DNA from: Nitrospira sp. | Lineage (GTDB): Bacteria; Nitrospirota; Nitrospiria; Nitrospirales; Nitrospiraceae | Length of the DNA: 10,000 bases | Assembly (NCBI GenBank): GCA_020216985.1 | Contig: JAIWOH010000082.1 | Span: 1-10,000, forward strand | Reading direction: 5' to 3' | Shown: in pieces, positions 6,233 to 10,000 of the stretch | Position numbering within the stretch: the first letter of the stretch is position 1 | Layout: each line of letters begins with the position of its first letter | The notes under the pieces: generated by a model | What the model saw: the letters and a program-made list of their open reading frames with translations, nothing else | The model's database searches: none | Told to the model about the DNA's origin: nothing | Position numbers and translations under genes: made by a program

Positions 6233-6406
6233 ATGAGAATGTTCCAATTGCGCCAAACTATTCATTACGAACTGACCATCGCGGCGGGAACCGAACAGGA
6301 AGCGATCCTTAAGGCGAAAGGGATTCCCTTGACTCAATGGACCGCCGAACCTGGCGAGATCACGGCGGAGTTAGTCGACGAAACCGATGAAATCGACGAA
6401 TACTGA
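6233..6406 (+). CDS. 57-residue acidic protein, unknown
   Basis: A short ORF starts at ATG 6233 (a second Met is two codons later) and ends in TGA at 6404-6406. AGGTGA lies just upstream as a plausible ribosome-binding site. The product reads MRMFQLRQTIHYELTIAAGT and continues with an amphipathic helix-like stretch and a strongly acidic tail rich in Glu and Asp (ELVDETDEIDEY). It has no signal peptide, membrane segment or Cys. The composition is far more protein-like than the overlapping reverse frame. It lies 54 bases after the secreted-protein gene, so it may be cotranscribed with it. I do not recognise it. Confidence 0.5.
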   Translation: MRMFQLRQTIHYELTIAAGTEQEAILKAKGIPLTQWTAEPGEITAELVDETDEIDEY

Positions 6407-6455
6407 TCACGAGACGGCCACGGCTCCCGATCGCGCGTCATGACGGCAAGTTGAT

Positions 6456-6484
6456 GGGAAAGAGAAGGAGTCTCCTCGCTTCCC
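6456..6484. terminator. Possible terminator hairpin between convergent units
   Basis: GGGAA (6456-6460) pairs with TTCCC (6480-6484), and AGGA with TCCT pairs inside around a GTC loop, with an internal loop between the two stems. It lies in the gap between the small ORF (+) and the membrane-anchored gene (-). There is no U-tract, so the call is weak. Confidence 0.25.
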
Positions 6485-6562
6485 CTTCCGTGTTCCAATG
6501 GCTTCTCCCCTCGCCCAGAGCTGTCGAATCCATCGGAGTCGGCCTTCTTCGGGATCGGCTTT

Positions 6563-6832
6563 CTAGGGATGGGCACCGCCCGTCGGCTTTCCGCCGGCTT
6601 CCTCTATTCTGCTCAGACAGTCGTTAAACGCCACCCGTCGTTGAACGAACGACCAGAACATCTTGTACTGGTTGACCCGCTCCAACTGTGTCACATATTC
6701 GTTGCATTGCTGTTCTTTCCAGGGTTCCAGATTGTCAGGAGGGGCGGTTGCCGCCATCCAGGCTCCCAATCCTCCGCCGACAACGACCAAAACCACACTG
6801 CCGATCACCACGATCATTTTTGTGCTGCTCAT
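6563..6832 (-). CDS. Small membrane-anchored periplasmic protein, unknown
   Basis: The product has 89 residues and starts at ATG 6832 with GAGGG four bases upstream. One N-terminal hydrophobic segment (IVVIGSVVLVVVGGGLGAWMA, about 7-27) probably serves as an uncleaved anchor. A polar helical tail follows, with Cys43 and Cys72 in symmetrical helix-like settings (KEQQCNEYVTQLERV and RVAFNDCLSRIEEAG). A CHCH-like helical hairpin held by a disulfide would fit but cannot be shown, since there are only two Cys. The tail end is Gly/Pro-rich. It lies about 50 bases downstream of tRNA-Leu on the same strand, with no evident terminator between them, so it may be read from the tRNA promoter. Confidence 0.68.
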   Translation of the reverse strand: MSSTKMIVVIGSVVLVVVGGGLGAWMAATAPPDNLEPWKEQQCNEYVTQLERVNQYKMFWSFVQRRVAFNDCLSRIEEAGGKPTGGAHP

Positions 6833-6882
6833 GCATCCCTCTTTTTGTAACGTAACTCAGATCCGTCGGGTATCCTCAATAC

Positions 6883-6972
6883 TGGTGCCGGAGGCCGGAA
6901 TCGAACCGGCACGGGCCTTGTGAGCCCGAGGGATTTTAAGTCCCTTGCGTCTACCAATTCCGCCACTCCGGC
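6883..6972 (-). tRNA. tRNA-Leu, anticodon UAA (reads UUA/UUG), CCA encoded
   Basis: The reverse strand folds as a class II tRNA. The acceptor GCCGGAG pairs with CTCCGGC and is followed by discriminator A and an encoded CCA. The D arm contains GGTAGAC, and the anticodon stem AGGGA/TCCCT holds the loop CTTAAAA with TAA at 34-36. A long variable arm CGGGC/GCCCG is typical of Leu. The T stem GCCGG/CCGGC carries loop TTCGATT. The long variable arm, discriminator A and anticodon together make the assignment firm. Length is 90 bases including CCA. Confidence 0.97.
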
Positions 6973-7328
6973 AGTTCGCCCCGTTGATGACGCCATGCCT
7001 TTTGCTCTTCCATCCAGGTACCACAGGCCGCGAAACTGTAACATCGCGCTGGGACCGATGCAAGACAGAGACCAAACGACGCATGGTGCCCGAAGCTCTC
7101 AACCGCGCGTTAACGAAAGCGCCAGGCCCACGGATCTAGCCCACGACAGCCGGCAACGGAGTCTTTCATCTCTTGCATGTTCTCGGGCGGCATCGGTACT
7201 GTGTAACCACGCCACGCACTCGGTCTTGGTCTTAGACGCTCTGAACCGACAGAGCGACGGTCCGCCTCTCCCGCGAGGCACGCGCTTGCGCAAGGCATAT
7301 GGCGGCGAGCCCGGTTCCGAGGTGACGC
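6973..7328. other. Intergenic region between tRNA-Leu and a divergent membrane gene
   Basis: No credible gene is visible. It must hold the tRNA promoter (reverse) and the promoter of the gene at 7329 (forward), but I could not pick convincing -35/-10 pairs. Short symmetric elements near the forward gene are a GCCTC/GAGGC hairpin (7264-7279), the palindrome CTTGCGCAAG (7285-7294) and CATATG (7296-7301). No integrase or attachment-site duplication is evident next to the tRNA. Confidence 0.45.
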
Positions 7329-8114
7329 ATGCAGAAACAGAACGCTCCGGAGCCCAAACGCGCGCCGGGCGCCCAACAGTTTGTCGAGCAGGCCCCCAAA
7401 GCTTTGGCTGGGATGGCGGCGTTCACCCTTTTGGCCTACCTTGAAGGGGTGATCTACACCCGATCGTACTTGTCAGAATTCGGAGCCTTATGGATCCTGG
7501 ATACCGTTCCAATGGCCGTATTTTTCGAGCGCAGTTTGTTGCCTCTGCTGCTCCTGCTCTTTTTCGTGCTTCTGGCCGTGCGGGGTCTCTTCGACGTGGA
7601 TCAGACGGATCCGTCAAGAACGCGCAGACGATTCAAAGTGTCTCTGACCACGATGATCTACGGTCCCTGGTGTCTGCTTGCGCTGAGCGTTCTTGATTTC
7701 GCGCTCGACGTTCTCGGCTACAAAACTCAGGCCCTTGTCGCTTCGGCTGCGTCCGCACTCGCGCTCGTGTTGCTGGTCGCGTCGGGTATCGATTACGCGC
7801 TCGTCCGGTGGCGCAGGCCCGACATCCGACTCGATGGATTGATGTGGTACCCCGCGCTGGCCGCCGTCCTCATCGGCCTCTACACGGTTCCGGCACAACT
7901 CGGCCGCAATTTCGGCAAGTTTGATAAAGATCCTTCCCTATCGACCCTCTCCACCATCCGTCTCTACCATGACGCGACCGAATACAGACTCCTCTTCTCG
8001 GTGAGCGATCGGTTATATGTGTTCCCCGCCCGTTTTGCAGAAGACTTTCCCCCGATCGAAACCGTCTCCGCGTCACAGGTGGAGTCCATTCAACACGAAC
8101 GTCAGACGGAATGA
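7329..8114 (+). CDS. Multi-pass membrane protein of unknown function upstream of lgt
   Basis: The product has 261 residues. The ATG at 7329 has GAGGTGA upstream. Hydrophobic segments lie at about 27-43, 68-87 (SLLPLLLLLFFVLLAVRGLF), 106-128, 133-154 and 171-190, so about five helices. A basic cytosolic loop (SRTRRRFK, 96-103) and RWRR (160-163) are consistent with the positive-inside rule. After the last helix comes a soluble tail of about 70 residues that looks beta-rich (STIRLYHDATEYRLLFSVSD, LYVFPARF). The segment YLSEFGALWILDTVP resembles a re-entrant or helix-linking stretch. No family is recognised. It precedes lgt by 122 bases on the same strand, so it may share a transcript with it. 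Confidence 0.72.
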   Translation: MQKQNAPEPKRAPGAQQFVEQAPKALAGMAAFTLLAYLEGVIYTRSYLSEFGALWILDTVPMAVFFERSLLPLLLLLFFVLLAVRGLFDVDQTDPSRTRRRFKVSLTTMIYGPWCLLALSVLDFALDVLGYKTQALVASAASALALVLLVASGIDYALVRWRRPDIRLDGLMWYPALAAVLIGLYTVPAQLGRNFGKFDKDPSLSTLSTIRLYHDATEYRLLFSVSDRLYVFPARFAEDFPPIETVSASQVESIQHERQTE

Positions 8115-8115
8115 C

Positions 8116-8169
8116 CTCCGGTCGCCGGAGAACACCGCGACGAATCGCGGAACGGGATCGAGTCGCTCG
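8116..8169 (+). other. Three tandem small hairpins in the gap before lgt
   Basis: Three consecutive perfect inverted repeats occur. CTCCGG/CCGGAG surround a TCG loop (8116-8130), CCGCGA/TCGCGG surround CGAA (8135-8150), and CGAG/CTCG surround TCG (8159-8169). None is followed by a T-run, so a simple terminator is unlikely. They could mark an mRNA processing or stability element between the two cistrons, or a structured leader for lgt. Confidence 0.45.
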
Positions 8170-8236
8170 GCGAACGGCTTGCAATGGACGAGGCCCTCCC
8201 CTATCATCGCCGCATCCGTCAGGCAAAGGACACGAC

Positions 8237-9040
8237 GTGGGCTCATTCGCCGCGATTCCCTTTCCCAACATCGATCCGGTTTTTTTCGAACTCGGCCCGT
8301 TGCAATTCCGCTGGTACGGCCTGATGTATCTTATCGGGCTCACGGCGGCCTATTGGCTCATCAAGCGCAAGGCCGCCGCACAGGCGTTGCCTCTCCCCCC
8401 CGAACAAGTCTACGACATGGTGGTCTTCGCGGCCTTCGGAGTCTTTCTCGGCGGACGAATCGGTTACACTCTGTTTTATAATTTTTCCTACTACTCGCAT
8501 CAGCCCTGGAAGATCTTCGCCGTGTGGGAAGGCGGGATGTCGTTTCACGGCGGGTTGATCGGTACGATCATCGCCCTCCTCTTGTTCAGCAAACGGCGCG
8601 GCGTTCCCGCCGCAACGGTCGCCGACTTGGCCGCTTCGGTCACGCCGATCGGACTGGGGTTCGGCAGAATCGGCAATTTCATCAACGGCGAACTCTATGG
8701 GCGAGAGACCGACGTGGCCTGGTGCATGGTCTTCCCGACCGGAGGGCCGATTTGCCGCCATCCCTCTCAACTGTACGAAGCCGGGCTTGAAGGCCCGCTG
8801 CTCTTTACGGTGCTCTGGGCCATCGGCCGTGTGAAGACCCCGCCGGGAACCATATTCTGGGGCTTCCTGACCGGTTATGGTCTCTGCCGCTTCTTCGTGG
8901 AGTTTTTCCGAGAACCCGATCAACACCTGGGCTTTCTCTTCGCCCACGTTACGATGGGGCAGATCCTCTCCACTCCCATGATCGTCATCGGCCTGGCGAT
9001 GCTGGCAAGAGGATTCCTCAAAGAAAAGCACACCGCATAA
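8237..9040 (+). CDS. lgt: Phosphatidylglycerol-prolipoprotein diacylglyceryl transferase
   Basis: Lgt transfers the diacylglyceryl group from phosphatidylglycerol to the lipobox Cys of prolipoproteins in the cytoplasmic membrane, the first step of lipoprotein maturation. I chose GTG 8237, preceded by AAAGGA with a six-base spacer. It gives 267 residues, normal for the family, and the usual start FPNIDPVFFELGPLQFRWYG. An ATG at 8111 overlapping the previous stop would add 42 Arg-rich residues and is unlikely. Family motifs are all present: RWYG (Tyr27), FHGGLIG with His104, GRIGNFINGELYGR (143-156) with Arg144, Asn147 and Glu152, RHPSQLYEA (174-182), and CRFFVEFFREPD with Arg218 and Glu222. 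These correspond to the residues known to matter in E. coli Lgt. About seven membrane helices are visible. The enzyme appears fully intact. Confidence 0.97.
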   Translation: MGSFAAIPFPNIDPVFFELGPLQFRWYGLMYLIGLTAAYWLIKRKAAAQALPLPPEQVYDMVVFAAFGVFLGGRIGYTLFYNFSYYSHQPWKIFAVWEGGMSFHGGLIGTIIALLLFSKRRGVPAATVADLAASVTPIGLGFGRIGNFINGELYGRETDVAWCMVFPTGGPICRHPSQLYEAGLEGPLLFTVLWAIGRVKTPPGTIFWGFLTGYGLCRFFVEFFREPDQHLGFLFAHVTMGQILSTPMIVIGLAMLARGFLKEKHTA

Positions 9041-9053
9041 GCGGCGGGAGCTC

Positions 9054-9134
9054 GTTGTCGGTTGTCGGTTTTGAGTCGCCCATTGGCAGATCTCCGAGGC
9101 TGACACCCAAGAACCCTCGACTGACAACTGTTTT
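9054..9134 (+). terminator. Possible terminator with duplicated stem arm after lgt
   Basis: GTTGTCG occurs twice in tandem (9054-9060 and 9061-9067). Either copy can pair, extended by GT, with ACTGACAAC (9120-9128), giving nine pairs with one G-U. A GAG/CTC step extends the pairing inward from the second copy. TGTTTTC follows (9129-9135). The intervening loop is long, with a small GCC/GGC hairpin inside. It lies between the convergent lgt and metallopeptidase genes, as expected of a terminator. Confidence 0.4.
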
Positions 9135-9512
9135 CTAATACGGCATTTCGTCGTCATCGAGCCCCACGTGGTGCCCCAGCTCGTGCATGACGGTTTCATA
9201 AACCTCGCGGACGATCTCCTCTTCACTGTGACACTGCCGCAGGATCGGCCCGCGATAGATGGAGATTTTCGCCGGCTCCGTCCCCCCGGCGGAAAAGAAC
9301 GATTCTTCCGCGAGTGACTGACCCTGATAGAGCCCCAGCAGCTCATCCTCATCATCGAGTTCAAGATCCTCCAATACCTCTTGGGGCGGCTCCTCCTCGA
9401 TCACCACGGCGATAGACTCCATTAGTTTCGCGTAGGGAGGAGGCAAATCCTTGATCGCCTGCTTGACAAGTCGGGCAAAGGCTTCCGGCGAGATAAAACG
9501 ACGGCCGGCCAT
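9135..9512 (-). CDS. Minimal zinc metallopeptidase family protein (zincin_1/DUF2010 type)
   Basis: The 125-residue cytosolic protein carries the zincin motif HELGHHVGLDDDEMPY at its C-terminus. His110, Glu111 and His114 form HExxH, and an Asp in GLDDDEM is the likely third zinc ligand. Upstream features typical of the family are an N-terminal MAGRRFISPEAFARLVKQAI, a central acidic stretch with LLGLYQG (58-64), and KISIYRGPILR (82-92). The length and the C-terminal motif position match the family, whose physiological substrates are largely unknown. The ATG at 9512 has a GGAG ten bases upstream. It starts 16 bases after the stop of the helicase-nuclease gene on the same strand, so the two are very likely one operon. 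Confidence 0.93.
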   Translation of the reverse strand: MAGRRFISPEAFARLVKQAIKDLPPPYAKLMESIAVVIEEEPPQEVLEDLELDDEDELLGLYQGQSLAEESFFSAGGTEPAKISIYRGPILRQCHSEEEIVREVYETVMHELGHHVGLDDDEMPY

Positions 9513-9528
9513 TTCGACGATCTCCGCG

Positions 9529-10000
9529 TTAGAGTTCGACGGCCACGCCGCACCGCAAAAATAAACAGTGAAACCGAGGCTCGACGTTCAGACTCCCCCG
9601 CACCGCTTCCTTGTACACTTGAGCTTGCGTCCGGTACCGTTCGGCTCGAGCCGCCGCTTGTTCGGCCTCAATCGCGTCGGTTTTATAGTCCGCCACCCAG
9701 ACCGTCCCGTCAAGCCGGTAGATCACGTCGATCACCCCCTCCATCACCTGTCCTTCTCCCCACGGCATCAGCAACGGCACTTCACGGCCAAGGATCTCGG
9801 CCGTTGCGAGCCGCCTGTAGAGATCGGTCTGAGAAAAAAAGACCAGAAGCTCCCGGACGGACTCAGCGACTGTTTCAGCATGGACCTGTTGGTCAGTCCC
9901 AAGGACCGATTCGAGAACCGGGTCGAGCTGAACCAGTAATTCCGCCGGATCTCGCGAAAAATCCCACCGTTCCAGCAGGCGATGGACCACGACGCCGGCC
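9529..10000 (-). CDS. C-terminal RecB-family nuclease domain of an AddA/UvrD-like helicase-nuclease, partial
   Basis: Only the last 156 or so codons are in the window; the gene enters from the right edge and ends with TAA at 9529-9531. The visible part is a PD-(D/E)XK nuclease domain of the RecB/AddA type. AGVVVHRLLERWDF matches the conserved helix containing the nuclease His. GVIDVIYR supplies the first metal-binding Asp, VADYKTDA supplies the D-x-K catalytic pair, and RYRTQAQVYKEAV is the following helix with the conserved Gln and Tyr. In AddA or RecB proteins this domain follows an SF1 helicase and processes double-strand breaks for RecA loading. A stand-alone nuclease or an AddB-like protein cannot be excluded without the upstream part. 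The ending FRCG-like LFLRCGVAVEL is ordinary for the family. Confidence 0.87.
   Translation of the reverse strand, partial: AGVVVHRLLERWDFSRDPAELLVQLDPVLESVLGTDQQVHAETVAESVRELLVFFSQTDLYRRLATAEILGREVPLLMPWGEGQVMEGVIDVIYRLDGTVWVADYKTDAIEAEQAAARAERYRTQAQVYKEAVRGSLNVEPRFHCLFLRCGVAVEL

Noticed and set aside
6334..6576. Reverse-strand frame from a GTG at 6576
   Set aside because: It overlaps the more convincing 57-residue ORF. It is low-complexity Pro/Ser/Lys-rich and has no Shine-Dalgarno sequence.
6883..7328. tRNA-Leu as an integration site for a mobile element
   Set aside because: No integrase gene, no duplicated tRNA 3' end and no phage-like genes are seen on either side in this window.
8111..8236. 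ATG at 8111 overlapping the previous stop, as a start for lgt
   Set aside because: It would add 42 Arg-rich residues before the normal Lgt N-terminus. The GTG at 8237 has a good Shine-Dalgarno sequence and gives the usual length.
8243..9364. Reverse-strand open frame (373 codons) opposite lgt
   Set aside because: It is antisense to an unmistakable lgt and has Arg/Ser-rich shadow composition.

Overview
The window looks like a chromosomal segment of a free-living, GC-rich, Gram-negative-type bacterium. Several products carry Sec-type signal peptides, and there is a complete lipoprotein-modification enzyme (Lgt). The gene mix is a dienelactone-hydrolase-like protein, a DUF423 protein, an adhesin-E-like secreted protein, many small unknown envelope proteins, and an AddA/RecB-type nuclease next to a minimal zincin. 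It reminds me of Nitrospira/Nitrospirota genomes. That assignment is an inference from style, not something the sequence proves. I see no phage, transposon, integrase, CRISPR array or classical defence island.

Layout. 1-575 (-): 5' part of a Gfo/Idh/MocA-type oxidoreductase, leaving the left edge. 770-2580 (+): a promoter with no room for a leader drives a dienelactone-hydrolase homologue whose catalytic Cys and His positions look substituted. It is translationally coupled (ATGA) to a secreted protein of unknown function. 2628-3047 (-): DUF423 membrane protein, convergent with the previous unit. 3300-3850: a visibly more AT-rich patch with a small two-helix membrane gene that appears frameshifted. 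4057-5368 (-): three small envelope genes, namely a two-helix protein, an adhesin-E-like secreted protein, and a membrane protein with half zinc-ribbons at both ends. 5588-6406 (+): a secreted protein of unknown function followed by a 57-residue acidic ORF. 6563-6972 (-): a membrane-anchored small protein and, upstream of it, tRNA-Leu(UAA). 7329-9040 (+): a multi-pass membrane protein of unknown function, a stretch of small hairpins, and lgt with a GTG start. 9135-10000 (-): an HExxH metallopeptidase and, 16 bases upstream, the C-terminal nuclease domain of an AddA/RecB-like helicase-nuclease that runs off the right edge.

How the genes relate. Most of the window concerns the cell envelope: Lgt, four exported or anchored proteins with conserved-looking Cys pairs, and several small membrane proteins. 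The DNA-repair nuclease, the zincin and the tRNA are housekeeping. I find no convincing new multi-gene system. The best leads are the substituted, apparently leaderless hydrolase with its coupled secreted partner, the repeat-expanded N-terminus of the oxidoreductase, the split zinc-ribbon membrane protein, and the frameshifted two-helix gene.
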